Below, piece by piece: positions 18,276 through 28,008 of a DNA stretch of 64,000 nt. Origin of the DNA: Ruegeria_C sp041537925 (GTDB taxonomy: Bacteria; Pseudomonadota; Alphaproteobacteria; Rhodobacterales; Rhodobacteraceae). The position numbers were made by a program, and so were the translations under genes. Within the stretch, counting starts at the first letter, position 1. Every line of letters begins with the position of its first letter. The notes under the pieces were generated by a model. That model made no database searches and was not told where the DNA came from. It saw only the letters and a list, made by a program, of their open reading frames with translations. The DNA lies in assembly GCF_041537925.1 (NCBI RefSeq), contig NZ_JBGOSH010000018.1, positions 22,596 through 86,595 of the forward strand, read 5' to 3'.

Positions 18276-18566
18276 ATGAGATTTGTCCAGTTGGCTTTCA
18301 CAGCCGGAGGCGTCGTTTTTGCGGCCGCCGTAGCCCATGCCGATGTATCGACCGAAACGCACGACCTGAACCAAGACGGAGTCGTGACGTTTGAAGAAAT
18401 GCTTGAGTATCACCCTGCGGGAATTGATCGGACCCAGGAGTTTATAGATCGTCACAGAATTATTTTCGATGGCGCAGACACGAACGGTGACGGCGTCGTC
18501 GACGCGAGCGAAAACCAGGGTATCGGTGCCGGAAAGACGAAGGTCAAGGGCGCCAAGAAATCTTGA
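18276..18566 (+). CDS. Exported EF-hand calcium-binding protein
   Basis: A 96-residue protein. The signal peptide is at about 1-22 (ending AHA). Two EF-hand loops are seen: Asp30 to Glu41 (DLNQDGVVTFEE) and Asp68 to Glu79 (DTNGDGVVDASE), both with proper 1, 3, 5 and 12 ligands. The tail is Lys-rich. It is likely a periplasmic Ca2+-binding protein. It starts the run leading to the hydrolase at 18662. Confidence 0.85.
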   Translation: MRFVQLAFTAGGVVFAAAVAHADVSTETHDLNQDGVVTFEEMLEYHPAGIDRTQEFIDRHRIIFDGADTNGDGVVDASENQGIGAGKTKVKGAKKS

Positions 18567-18661
18567 GGTACCAAGTCGTCAGCACCGAGGCTGATAGAAC
18601 AAACGATGAATTCCAGCCTCAACAATGCACGTAATCCCCTGAGATTGAGGGAGAAGAAAAT

Positions 18662-19690
18662 ATGCACACAACCCGCCGAAATTTAGCTGGGCAGATTGTA
18701 CTCTGGGGTGCCGCAGCAGCAATACCAGCAACCATACCTAAGTACGCCACAGCACAAACGAGTGCGTCTGGCATGTACGAGATACGCGATGTGACATTCC
18801 CCAGTGGCCCAGAGACGCTTGCAGGTAAACTCTTCCTGCCTGCAGGCGAGGGTTCGCATCCTGGGGTGACGATCATGGGACCCGTGGCATTTGTAAAAGA
18901 GCAATCACCAATTCAATACGCCACAAGGCTGGTGCAACAGGGCCTTGCGGTTTTGATCTTTGATCCGCGCAATCATGGCGCCAGTTCCGGCGAGCCGCGC
19001 CGGTTTGAATCCGGTGAGGCAAAGATCGAAGACCTTCGCGCTGCGGTCGATTTCGTTAGTGATCAGGATGGGATTGACCAAAGCCAACTCCATCTCCTTG
19101 GTATTTGTCAGGGCGTGAATTGGGCGATTGAAGCTGCGGCACAGGACGAGCGGGTCGCGTCGCTTGGAATTGTTGCCGGTCACTACCTGACCCCCGATAC
19201 CGCGATCATGTATCTCGGCGATGCGACGTCGGTCGAGGCACGCATGAACCGGTCAGCAGCGGCGGCCGCGAAGTTCTCCGAGACCGGTACGGTGGACTAT
19301 ATTCCAATAGTCGGTTCCCCCGAAGCCCTGTTGACAGCCACGGCCGTCGCCGAGTGGTATCTGCCATGGGACAACGAAGCGCCGTGGTTTCTCCATCGCG
19401 GTGGTTGGGAAAACCGGATTACAGCAATGAGCGAAGCGGGAATTTGGGGCTGGCAGATCAGCGACGCGGCATCGCGCCTCACATTGCCGGTTCTCATGGT
19501 TCACGGTGACAAAGCCGCCAGCGGCCCGGATATTCCGAAGCGAATCTATCAACAGATCCCTTCGGCACAAAAAACACTTCACTGGGTCGATGGTGCCAAT
19601 CAGCTTCAATTCTATGAGGACCCGCTGACCATCGACCGTGTCGTTGCGACTCTTGGTCCGTATTTCCGAGGTGAGCAGATCAACCTTTAA
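18662..19690 (+). CDS. Exported alpha/beta hydrolase with Cys nucleophile (dienelactone hydrolase-like)
   Basis: A 342-residue protein with a twin-arginine-type signal (TRRNLAG, hydrophobic stretch to about 30). The alpha/beta fold shows FDPRNHGASSGEPRRFES (about 100-117), and the nucleophile elbow GICQG has Cys149 in place of Ser, as in dienelactone hydrolase. LMVHGDKAASGPDI carries the acid position. A His near WVDGANQLQFY is not obvious, since HQ-type residues are replaced by NQ, so the triad may be incomplete. GAGGGAGAAG lies before the start. It is probably co-transcribed with the EF-hand and propeller genes. Substrate unknown. Confidence 0.75.
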   Translation: MHTTRRNLAGQIVLWGAAAAIPATIPKYATAQTSASGMYEIRDVTFPSGPETLAGKLFLPAGEGSHPGVTIMGPVAFVKEQSPIQYATRLVQQGLAVLIFDPRNHGASSGEPRRFESGEAKIEDLRAAVDFVSDQDGIDQSQLHLLGICQGVNWAIEAAAQDERVASLGIVAGHYLTPDTAIMYLGDATSVEARMNRSAAAAAKFSETGTVDYIPIVGSPEALLTATAVAEWYLPWDNEAPWFLHRGGWENRITAMSEAGIWGWQISDAASRLTLPVLMVHGDKAASGPDIPKRIYQQIPSAQKTLHWVDGANQLQFYEDPLTIDRVVATLGPYFRGEQINL

Positions 19691-19805
19691 CGCTGCCCCG
19701 ATAGGCGGTGATCACGAGCCATCCACAAGTTCTGGTTCGTGATCAACCGAAATGGGCCACCCCCCTTGGCCTGGATGGCAGATAGTATCAGAGAAAGTTT
19801 TGACA

Positions 19806-20696
19806 ATGATAAAATGCTTGAGCGCCTTGATAACTTTGACGATTGTTCAACCTGTTGCCGCGGAAGAGATCCTGGTCAGTGGCCTGCCGTCCTTCACCGA
19901 AGCAATCCTGCCTTTGGGGGCAGACGTCTACGCGATTTATATTGGCCCTGGCGGACCTGGTGAAGAATTTGGGTCCCAAGAAACCAATGGCGGATTATAT
20001 AAACTCGGACCGAGCGGTGCACATGTGAGCATCACTCTTTCCGATGGCGAAGGTCTCCGCAATCCCACTGGGTTGGTTGAACTAGGCGATCAAATCGTCC
20101 TTGTGGATGGCAATCAAGTCATCTCTCTTTCCCATGAAGGCGAGGTCAATTGGCGCAAGAGCCACGACGAAGAAGGTGTCTTCTTCTACGATATCGAAGT
20201 GCTGAACAATGCTACATTGCTTGTCAGCGATTTTGGGCGTGGAGGATTTGTCACTGTGTCGGCAAACACCGGTGATATTCAACCGGCTCTGGATGATGTC
20301 CAGATCAATGGTCTTGCCAGATTCGAGATTACCGACGACCAAATCTATGCGGTGTCATGGGGTGCTGATGACGCTTGGGATAGCGCTGTTTATCGTATCT
20401 CGGGTTTAGATGAAGCCGGCCTGTCAGAAAAGCTGGCGGGCGGATTTGGAAATCTTGAATCCATTGAGGTGGTAGGTGGAACGGTGGTTGTCGGCGGTTA
20501 CCGCGGGCATCAAAACCACCAGGCATTCAAGCTGATGAAGTTGGACACTGAAGGCGGAGTACATTCACTCGATGCAGGGTCAAATACCCACGGCGTATCT
20601 GATATCTACTCCGACGGTCATTCCGTTTGGTTGAACTTTTTCTATGATGAGGCTTATGCCAAGATTCCTGCAAAGCACTTTCTGTCTGGTAGCTAA
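19806..20696 (+). CDS. Exported beta-propeller-like protein (SMP-30/ScyD-like)
   Basis: A 296-residue protein with a signal peptide (IKCLSALITLTIVQPVAAEE, cleavage near 19-20). The body is a series of beta-rich repeats (LVDGNQVISLSHEGEVNW, LLVSDFGRGGFVTVSANTGDI, VVVGGYRGHQNHQAFKL), as in six-bladed SMP-30/NHL propellers. I chose Met at 19806 because the signal peptide begins there, though its ribosome-binding site is weak. It is the third exported gene in a row behind the divergent LysR. A binding or lactonase-like role is possible. Confidence 0.65.
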   Translation: MIKCLSALITLTIVQPVAAEEILVSGLPSFTEAILPLGADVYAIYIGPGGPGEEFGSQETNGGLYKLGPSGAHVSITLSDGEGLRNPTGLVELGDQIVLVDGNQVISLSHEGEVNWRKSHDEEGVFFYDIEVLNNATLLVSDFGRGGFVTVSANTGDIQPALDDVQINGLARFEITDDQIYAVSWGADDAWDSAVYRISGLDEAGLSEKLAGGFGNLESIEVVGGTVVVGGYRGHQNHQAFKLMKLDTEGGVHSLDAGSNTHGVSDIYSDGHSVWLNFFYDEAYAKIPAKHFLSGS

Positions 20697-21219
20697 ACGC
20701 GGTTTGAACGATAAAATGTGGCACATTGCCGTTTTGTACCGCGAACCGAAGGTTGACGCAGGTTGCAGCGTACGGTCGATTTGGAAGCTGCCGAAGTCGG
20801 CTTTTTCGAATACCTGCAGTCGGGGAATCTTTGAATATTCAGCGATGCAGGCACGAAAGCAATTCTGGACGCTCTTCTCCTTTTCAACGGCTGTTACATA
20901 GGGATTCAAAGCCCCGCGCAACTATTTTTCGTCCCTTGTAAATGCTGACCCATTCACGAATGGCTGGTTCAACGGGCCGCACTGCGGCAACCTGTAGCCA
21001 TGGTCAATGTCGGAAATGGGCCGCTGGTGTCGCCAACTGAAGCCGAAATTGTGCAGATGCCGCGCAACACCCGATGGCGGCTGCAAACCCAAACCGAGCT
21101 TTGATCCGGGACCAATGGACCACTAGTGGCGAGCAGATGTTCGCGTAATCTCCAACGTGGAAATTCGACCGATTTGAGTGCAAGGTAATTTAGGGCTGCA
21201 TTTGGAGGAATACGTTTTG
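20697..21219. other. Intergenic region without supported genes
   Basis: About 520 bases on which neither strand offers a frame that reads like protein. The stretch around 20970-21090 (short GC-rich words with GGAAATGGGCCG) resembles the sequence near 17100-17190 (GTCGGCAATGCGGGCTGCGG) in style, so both may be diverged copies of a noncoding repeat. I could not align them firmly. Confidence 0.3.
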
Positions 21220-22875
21220 ATGGAATCGAGTTCTGACTCTGGGACTTCCCCCGAATACTCCAAAACGGTGGAGAACTTTGACCTGGACCTCGCAAAGTCT
21301 GTCTTTTTCGGCAATTTCAGCGACGGGATCAATGCATGCGTAGAATGTTGTGATGCCCATTTGCAGGGCAATCCCCTGGCTTTGAACTGGATTGCATTGG
21401 ACGGGCACCATGAGACCCGCGACTTTATAGAGTTGCGCGATGAGGCTGCGCGGTTCGCCAACTTGCTGAAGAAACAAGGCATCCAACCCGGCGACATCGT
21501 GGCGGGTCTGTTGCCGCGCACCCCGGATCTCGTGACAGTTGTTCTCGGCGCCCTCCGAGCTGGCGCGGCCTATCAGCCCTTGTTTACAGCCTTTGGGCCC
21601 AAGGCCATTCAGGACCGTTTGACCATGAGCGGAGCGAAGCTGGTTGTGACCGACGCCGCGAACCGCAAAAAGCTCAACGGAGTGGAAGGTTGTCCGCCTG
21701 TCGCGATGATAGTGGATACGCGACAAGGGGTTGTTGGGGGAGACATTGATTTCCGCCGGGCAATGGCCTCGCAATCGCCTGAGTTCGTCCCGGTATTGCG
21801 GAACGGCGATGATCTGATGTTCATGATGGCGACCTCTGGAACTACAGGTCCCGCAAAAGGGGTGCCCGTGCCCCTAAAGGCACTGCCTGCCTTTCGATCT
21901 TACATGGTCGAAGGGATCGGCCTGCGGCATGAGGATGTTTTCTGGAACATTGCCGATCCGGGCTGAGCCTATGGTCTATACTATGCGTTGATCGGCCCGC
22001 TCCTATTGGGACGTGCAACCACTCTGGTCGAAGGGCCATTCACAGTGGACAGTACATATGACGTGATTTCGAGATTAAATGTGACTAACTTTGCAGGCGC
22101 GCCTACTGCGTTTCGACTAATCATCGCCGCCGGAACCGAGCGCGCGTCACAGCTGCGCGATCAGATCCGGTGCATCAGCAGCGCAGGTGAGCCACTGAAC
22201 CCCGAAGTCATTCGCTGGTTCGAGACCGAACTGAATGCGCCGATCAAAGATCACTGTGGGCAGACCGAAACGGGTATGCTGGTGAATAACCATCACGGGC
22301 TCGAACATCCGGTTCGCCCGGGATCGGCCGGCTATGTTATGCCGGGATACAGGGTCGAGGTTTTGGCTGAGGATGGCAGCATTGCCGATCTCAATGAGCC
22401 AGGTCAATTGGCCGTGAAAATCGCGGATTCGCCTCTCTTGTTCTTTAGCGGCTACCTGAATAAGGGCAACAAATCGATCGAGAACGGATATTATCTTACT
22501 GGGGACACGGTTGAGCGGGATGAACACGGATGTATCACCTTCGTGGGGCGGAACGACGACGTTATCACCTCTTCGGGTTATCGCATCGGTCCGTTTGACG
22601 TTGAAAGCGCTCTGATCGAACATCCCTGTGTGACGGAAACGGCTGTCGTAGGTGTTCCGGACAAGGAACGGACAATAGTGAAAGCGGTAGTCGTACTTGC
22701 GGAGGGCACAGAAGGTAATGAGGAGTTGGCTGCAGAGTTGAAGGATTATGTCAAACAACGCCTTTCTGCACACGCCTATCCTCGGCTTATCGAATTCGTC
22801 AAAGAACTGCCGAAGACACCCAGCGGCAAGATTCAAAGATTCCTGCTTCGACAAGCGAGTGTCGGCGCCACGTGA
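21220..22875 (+). pseudogene. AMP-dependent acyl-CoA synthetase interrupted by one in-frame TGA
   Basis: The frame is continuous over 552 codons except for TGA at 21964-21966. The first half has the ATP-binding P-loop-like MATSGTTGPAKGVP; the second has DHCGQTETG, the YLTGDTVERDEHGC hinge and the C-terminal catalytic lysine segment KTPSGKIQRFLLR. The stop falls in NIADPG-stop-AYGLYY, where relatives have Trp, so TGG to TGA is the simplest reading. The ATG at 21220 follows GGAGG. Together with the acyl-CoA dehydrogenase it would activate and oxidise a fatty or aryl-propionic acid. Without suppression or editing, the two halves are non-functional. Confidence 0.85.
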
Positions 22876-23143
22876 TTGAGCCTCTCGAAGGCTAGCTCCG
22901 TCGTTCAACTAACGGCAATTCTGCTGGGCATCGAATGGCGACTTAGTCCGGATAGTGTTGAAAAACTCGAAAATTCTGCTTCCTCATTTTTCCGCCAAAA
23001 TCACTTGAATCAGAACAGTCGATACCGCATGCCCAGAACAGGCCATGAACTACCCTCTCAGACTAGGGCAAACATCTTGCTTTTGTCATCTGCATGTTTC
23101 TTGTTCGGGCGTTGCTGGCGATACACCAAACGATTTGAGCAGC

Positions 23144-24034
23144 TTAAATTTCCGCGTTTTCCAGACCGGTTATGCTGGCCTCAAGCAGTGTCTTCAGCTT
23201 TGGGCGCCATATTTCAGTCAGAGCGTCTTCGCGTGTCACCAGCGAAATATTGCGAAACAGCGGCTGCGGCTTGCAAGGCAGGACAAGAACCTGATCAGCC
23301 CCATACCGCAATACGTCTGTTTTCGGCAAAAGCGCGTATCCGATCCCGTTTTTTACGCAGTTTACGATGGCTTCGATACTGTCCAGGGTAATCACTCCCT
23401 TCGACTTCAATTGCATCTGATCGAGGTATTGGGCGATCAGTTTTCCGATGCCCGACGATGGGATGAAGTGCAAAAAAGGATGGGTCGCAGAAAGTTCGGC
23501 CAATCCTTTCGCCTTGCTGTCCAACGGTGCCGCGACCACCATTTCTTCGCGAACCAATGTTTCGCAGCAAAGTTCAACTGTCGCGTCCGCAATTTCAGTT
23601 ACAATTGCCGCATCCAGTTGACCGTTTCGGACCTGTTCGCACAAATTCTCCGACAATCCGGTGCTCGTGTTCAACCTTGCCTTAGGAGCCAGCTGCTCTG
23701 CGGTTCCGAGAAACAGGGGCAGGATGCGGGCAGCAGCAGAGGGGACAAACCCGATCCGGTAAGTTCCGGTCAGTTGATCTGTGGGCACACATCTTGATTT
23801 CAGAACTGAGTAAGCGTCGACTATTGTCTTGGCGTCCTGAGTAACCCGTACTCCCAGTGGCGTCAGCTTGGGCGGCCGATACCGACGATCGAATAACGTT
23901 GCGCCAAGCTCTTCTTCCAGCGATTTCATCTGCATGCTGACCGCAGACAGCGTCATGTTGCGCACTTCTGCGGTTCGGGAGAATGAGCTGTGCTGCGCAA
24001 TCGCAACCAATGTTTCAAAAGCTGAAATCTGCAT
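23144..24034 (-). CDS. LysR family regulator
   Basis: A 296-residue LysR protein from Met at 24034 (MQISAFETLVAIAQHSSFSRTA). A longer frame from 24145 would overlap the divergent dehydrogenase gene. The HTH is at about 3-60 (LSAVSMQMKSLEEELGATLFDRR), followed by the effector domain. It lies between the broken acyl-CoA synthetase and the acyl-CoA dehydrogenase and is divergent from the latter by 92 bases, so it is their likely regulator. The 22876-23143 gap holds nothing supported. Confidence 0.83.
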   Translation of the reverse strand: MQISAFETLVAIAQHSSFSRTAEVRNMTLSAVSMQMKSLEEELGATLFDRRYRPPKLTPLGVRVTQDAKTIVDAYSVLKSRCVPTDQLTGTYRIGFVPSAAARILPLFLGTAEQLAPKARLNTSTGLSENLCEQVRNGQLDAAIVTEIADATVELCCETLVREEMVVAAPLDSKAKGLAELSATHPFLHFIPSSGIGKLIAQYLDQMQLKSKGVITLDSIEAIVNCVKNGIGYALLPKTDVLRYGADQVLVLPCKPQPLFRNISLVTREDALTEIWRPKLKTLLEASITGLENAEI

Positions 24035-24126
24035 AAATTCAATTAAACTTAATCTAAACACAAAGTAAATTAGATTGAAAGCAACATGTAAACCCTCACA
24101 TAATTGTGAGCAGAGAGGATGACCCA

Positions 24127-25332
24127 ATGCTCGACCAGGGAACAAAGACGTATCAGGAAATCGCCCGTGAACTGGCCCCCGGATTTGCGGAACGCGCCGG
24201 TCACTGGGACGAATCCCGCACCTATTGCTGGGAGAACGTGCGTGAACTGACCGACGCCGGACTTATGGGCATGACGATCCCTTCCAGGTTCGGTGGGCCC
24301 GGAGCCTCATACCTTGATGTGGTTTTGGCCGTCGAAGAAATCGCCAAAGTCTGTGCGCTGAGTGCCCGGATTGTCGTCGAGGCCAATATGGGTGGCATTA
24401 GCGCAGTCATGGCCTATGGCACAGATGAACAACGTGACTTCGTGGCCCCGCTTGTCCTGTCTGGAGACAAGCCTGCAATCTGCATAACAGAGCCCAACGC
24501 CGGCAGTGCCGCAACCGAGATGCAGACAACGGCCCGACGCATTGGCGGAAAATACCTGATCAACGGCACAAAACACTGGATCACTGGTGGCGGCGTTTCG
24601 AAACTCTACTTGATTTTTGCGCGTGTTCTGGATGAAGACGGATCCGATCTGGGGATCACCGGTTTTCTGGTTCACTACGATCCCAAAAACGGTATCGCGC
24701 CCAAAGGGTTCGATGTGGTTGGCCGCGAACGGACCATGGGGCTGTGCGGAATGCCTGAAGCGGAACTTCGCTTTGCCGATCTGGAAGTTGATAAGCGTTT
24801 CGCTCTGATAACTCCTTCTGGGATCAAGCGCGGCTTTGCGGACCTGATGACCGCCTATAATGGCCAGCGCGTCGGGGCCGGAACGGTTGCCATGGGGATT
24901 GCAGCGGGGGCGCTGGAGCATGCAAAAAGATCCCTGCGCGAGCGTCATCAATTCGGTCGCCCGTTGCAGGAGTTCCAGGGTCTTCAATGGATGTTTGCAG
25001 ATATGGACACGGCGGTCCATGCGTCGCGTCTGATGCTGCTCGACGCCGCGAGGACCCTTGGGTCGACTGGATTTCCCGACATGATGATGGCGGCCCGGGC
25101 AAAGGCCTTTGCGGCTGAACAGGCGATCAAAGTCGTCAATGATGCCCTACAGATATTTGGTGCGCGCGGGTATGGCGCACAGGAGCCGATCGAGCGTATG
25201 TATCGCGACGTGCGCATGTTCACCATCGGTGGTGGAACCGCTCAGATCCTGAAAACTCAGGTTGCTGGTGCTTTGTTGAATATCAAAACACCTCAAACCA
25301 GAGATGGTTACGCAAAGCTGGCCACGAGCTGA
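24127..25332 (+). CDS. Acyl-CoA dehydrogenase
   Basis: A 401-residue flavoprotein with the three-domain acyl-CoA dehydrogenase fold: helical N-terminus (RYxxxx, VRELTDAGLMGMTIPSRFGG), beta domain with CITEPNAGSAATEMQTTARR and KHWITGGG, and C-terminal helical domain with RHQFGRPLQEFQGLQWMFADM and MYRDVRMFTIGGGTAQILK. The usual Glu of medium-chain enzymes (xYEGTxQ) is replaced by IGGGT, as in the branch where the base sits elsewhere. AGAGGA precedes Met24127. It likely oxidises the CoA ester made by the neighbouring synthetase, now broken. Substrate unknown. Confidence 0.88.
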   Translation: MLDQGTKTYQEIARELAPGFAERAGHWDESRTYCWENVRELTDAGLMGMTIPSRFGGPGASYLDVVLAVEEIAKVCALSARIVVEANMGGISAVMAYGTDEQRDFVAPLVLSGDKPAICITEPNAGSAATEMQTTARRIGGKYLINGTKHWITGGGVSKLYLIFARVLDEDGSDLGITGFLVHYDPKNGIAPKGFDVVGRERTMGLCGMPEAELRFADLEVDKRFALITPSGIKRGFADLMTAYNGQRVGAGTVAMGIAAGALEHAKRSLRERHQFGRPLQEFQGLQWMFADMDTAVHASRLMLLDAARTLGSTGFPDMMMAARAKAFAAEQAIKVVNDALQIFGARGYGAQEPIERMYRDVRMFTIGGGTAQILKTQVAGALLNIKTPQTRDGYAKLATS

Positions 25333-25442
25333 TAGCTTGCGACCGCAGCGGCTGCGAAAGTTGGGCGTCGTGAGGTACCCGACGCAGATACAATGTCAAA
25401 CCCGAGGCTGATTTCGATCACAATTTGCAGATGCTGCAAAGT

Positions 25443-26288
25443 GGTATTGCCAAGTTGTCTGGCGTTTCGAAGATTACTAAAGGCAATGAGTGAACATTCC
25501 ATCCGGCATGCCGCGCCTGAAGGTCTTTCGTTACGCTCGTGAGGTCATTGCCTACGCGGTCTGGGCATACCATCGGTTTGCCTTGAGCACCACGGATGTC
25601 GAAGATCTTTTTGCGTAACGGTGTGCCATCGTGAGCCGGGAAACCATTCGGCTCTGGGTCAATCGTTTCGGCGCACTTTGCCGCCTACATCCGGCGCGAT
25701 CGCCCCAAACCGAACGACAATTGGCACATGGCCGAGGTTGTCATCACGATCCGCAGCAAGAAGCGCTGGTTGTGGCGGGCCATCATCTCGAACGGCCCTT
25801 CTCATGGTTTGTGAACAAACCACTGCCAGGCGACGGACGTTCTCGTTATCCTTGTTCGAACGCGGCGAAATGCAAAGGCGGCCAAACGGTTTTTCAATAG
25901 ATTGGCCGCTCAGTTTGGTGAGCCAAGGGTCGTGATAACGGACAAGTTGCGCAGCAACATCAAGTCCGTCAGCACTTTGGCACCGCAGGCTGACCACCGG
26001 GTCCACAAAGGATTGAATAGTGCAATCGAAGTTTCGCACAGGCTGACCTAAAAGCGGGAGAAGTTGTTTGGCCGGGTTAAGTCACAACGGCAACCTCATA
26101 GGTTTCTGTCCGCGCATAACCAGATCAACCTGATATTCCGTCCCCGCCGCTATCAACTCACCGCAACCTCATACCGCCACGCCCGCAACGATGCGTTCAG
26201 CCTCTGGGCCGCTTACACCACCGAAATGGCAGCATGGCCCTGCCTTTTCCGATGCTTCACAATCGAACGCAAACAACTTGGCAATACC
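25443..26288 (+). mobile_element. Degenerate IS6-family insertion sequence
   Basis: The ends are 16-bp perfect inverted repeats, GGTATTGCCAAGTTGT at 25443-25458 and its complement at 26273-26288, giving an 846-bp element. Inside, IS6/IS26-type transposase segments are spread over several frames: FRYAREVIAYAVWAYHRFAL, SRETIRLWVNRFG, NDNWHMAEVVITI, then HNQINLIFRPRRYQLTATSY. Stops and shifts break the frame at many points (for example TAA near 25616), so it is inactive. I see no 8-bp target duplication. A 175-bp piece of a sister copy lies in inverse orientation at 63442-63616. Confidence 0.85.
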
Positions 26289-26431
26289 TTCATGCCTATT
26301 GCCGCATTCTAAGGGCGAGACTGTAAACCGGACGCGCCGGAACGCAGCGAGGGTTAGCTTTCGCGTGTTTGTGTTCACAAGCTAAAAAAGCGGGTATCAT
26401 CGTGGCACCTATCCAGAAAGGGTTCTTGATA

Positions 26432-27970
26432 ATGCTTAGAGGAATAGTTTTGTCGGCAATTGTTGCCATCATACCGGGGTTTGCCGGTGCACAAGATGGT
26501 GGCAAACCCAATATTCTTGTTATCTGGGGCGATGACATTGGCCAATTCAACATCAGCGCAATTAACCGTGGCATGATGGGGTATCGCACGCCAAACATTG
26601 ACCGCCTCGCCGCAGAGGGTGCGTTGTTTACAGATTGGTATGGACAGCAGAGCTGCACTGCCGGACGCGCGGCCTTTGTCACTGGTCAATCGCCTATGCG
26701 CACAGGACTGACCAAAGTCGGGTTGCCGGGCGCTCCTGAAGGTATGCGGGTGGAAGATCCTACCATAGCAGGGTTGTTAAAAAACCACGGCTATATGACG
26801 GGCCAGTTTGGCAAAAACCATCTTGGCGACAGAGATGAGATGCTTCCCACCAACCACGGCTTCGATGAATTTTTTGGCAACTTGTACCATCTAAATGCCG
26901 AAGAAGAGCCTGAACATCCCGACTATCCCAGTGGCGCAGAGTTTCGCGAACAATTCGGCCCGCGCGGAGTAATCAAATCAAGTGCTGACGGTTCCATAGA
27001 AGATACCGGTCCCTTGAACCGAAAACGGATGGAAACTGTCGATGTTGAGGTTACTGCAGGTGCACTGGATTTCATGGATCGTGCAGTTGAGCAGGAGAAA
27101 CCATTCTTCCTTTGGTGGAACTCCACGCGGATGCACATCTTTACGCACCTCAAAGAGGAGAGTGTAGGCGTAACGAATTATGGCATATATGCGGACGGCA
27201 TGGTGGAACATGACGGTCAAGTAGGCCAGTTGCTTGACAAACTCGAACAGCTTGGCATCTCCGAAAATACCATTGTGATGTACTCATCCGATAACGGAGC
27301 CGAGACTTTCACCTGGCCTGATGGCGGCACCACGATGTTCAAAGGTGAGAAGAACACACAATGGGAAGGCGGGTTCCGTGTGCCGACTTTGATCCGGTGG
27401 CCAGGCACAATTGAACCCGGGACTGTGGTCAACGACATTGGCGCACACGAAGATATGCTGCCGACCTTTTTGGCAGCCGCTGGTGAGCAGGACATTAAAG
27501 AGAAACTTCTGCAGGGCAACGTCGAAGCTATAGGGCGGCAATACAAGGTGCATCTTGACGGGTACGACCTGGGACCCGCATTGCGAGGAGAAGCAGAATG
27601 GCCGCGGAATGAGTTTCTTTACTGGACCGACGATGGATCAGTCGCTGCGCTCCGTTGGACAGACTGGAAGTTCACCTATCTCAAACAGCATGCTGAAGGA
27701 TACAAAGTCTGGACAACCCCGTTCGAAGTTCTTCGTGCTCCGTCGCTGACGAATTTGCGAATGGACCCTTTTGAACGCGCCGAGGCCGAAGATGCGATGG
27801 GCTATCAACGGTGGTGGGTAGAGCACATGTTTGTCTTCGCTCCCGCCGGAGCCTATGTCGCCAATTGGTTGGCCAGTTTCCAAGAATTTCCGCCACGGCA
27901 AAAACCCGGGAGCTTTAACCTGGACAACGTAATGGAGGTTATGCTGGCTGGGTCGCAGGGAAATCAGTGA
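26432..27970 (+). CDS. Periplasmic arylsulfatase (type I sulfatase)
   Basis: A 512-residue protein with a signal peptide (LRGIVLSAIVAIIPGFAGA). The sulfatase core is clear: metal-binding Asp34-Asp35 in WGDDIG, and the formylglycine motif CTAGR at Cys75-Arg79 (CxAxR-type). GQFGKNHLGD and SSDNGAET supply further active-site residues, and the C-terminal region carries WTDWKFTY. Activity requires oxidation of Cys75 by a sulfatase-modifying enzyme that is not in this window. Met26432 begins the signal peptide, and AAAGGG precedes it. It is flanked by a degenerate IS6 and a degenerate IS5, so it may be mobile cargo. Likely use: sulfate release from algal or aromatic sulfate esters. Confidence 0.9.
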   Translation: MLRGIVLSAIVAIIPGFAGAQDGGKPNILVIWGDDIGQFNISAINRGMMGYRTPNIDRLAAEGALFTDWYGQQSCTAGRAAFVTGQSPMRTGLTKVGLPGAPEGMRVEDPTIAGLLKNHGYMTGQFGKNHLGDRDEMLPTNHGFDEFFGNLYHLNAEEEPEHPDYPSGAEFREQFGPRGVIKSSADGSIEDTGPLNRKRMETVDVEVTAGALDFMDRAVEQEKPFFLWWNSTRMHIFTHLKEESVGVTNYGIYADGMVEHDGQVGQLLDKLEQLGISENTIVMYSSDNGAETFTWPDGGTTMFKGEKNTQWEGGFRVPTLIRWPGTIEPGTVVNDIGAHEDMLPTFLAAAGEQDIKEKLLQGNVEAIGRQYKVHLDGYDLGPALRGEAEWPRNEFLYWTDDGSVAALRWTDWKFTYLKQHAEGYKVWTTPFEVLRAPSLTNLRMDPFERAEAEDAMGYQRWWVEHMFVFAPAGAYVANWLASFQEFPPRQKPGSFNLDNVMEVMLAGSQGNQ

Positions 27971-28008
27971 CCTTCTTACGGCAAGAAATCATTTCGGAGT
28001 TCGGGGAC

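Noticed and set aside
21964..21966. TGA as a possible selenocysteine codon in the acyl-CoA synthetase
   Set aside because: Relatives have Trp at this position, no catalytic Cys/Sec is expected there, and I see no selenocysteine insertion hairpin just downstream.
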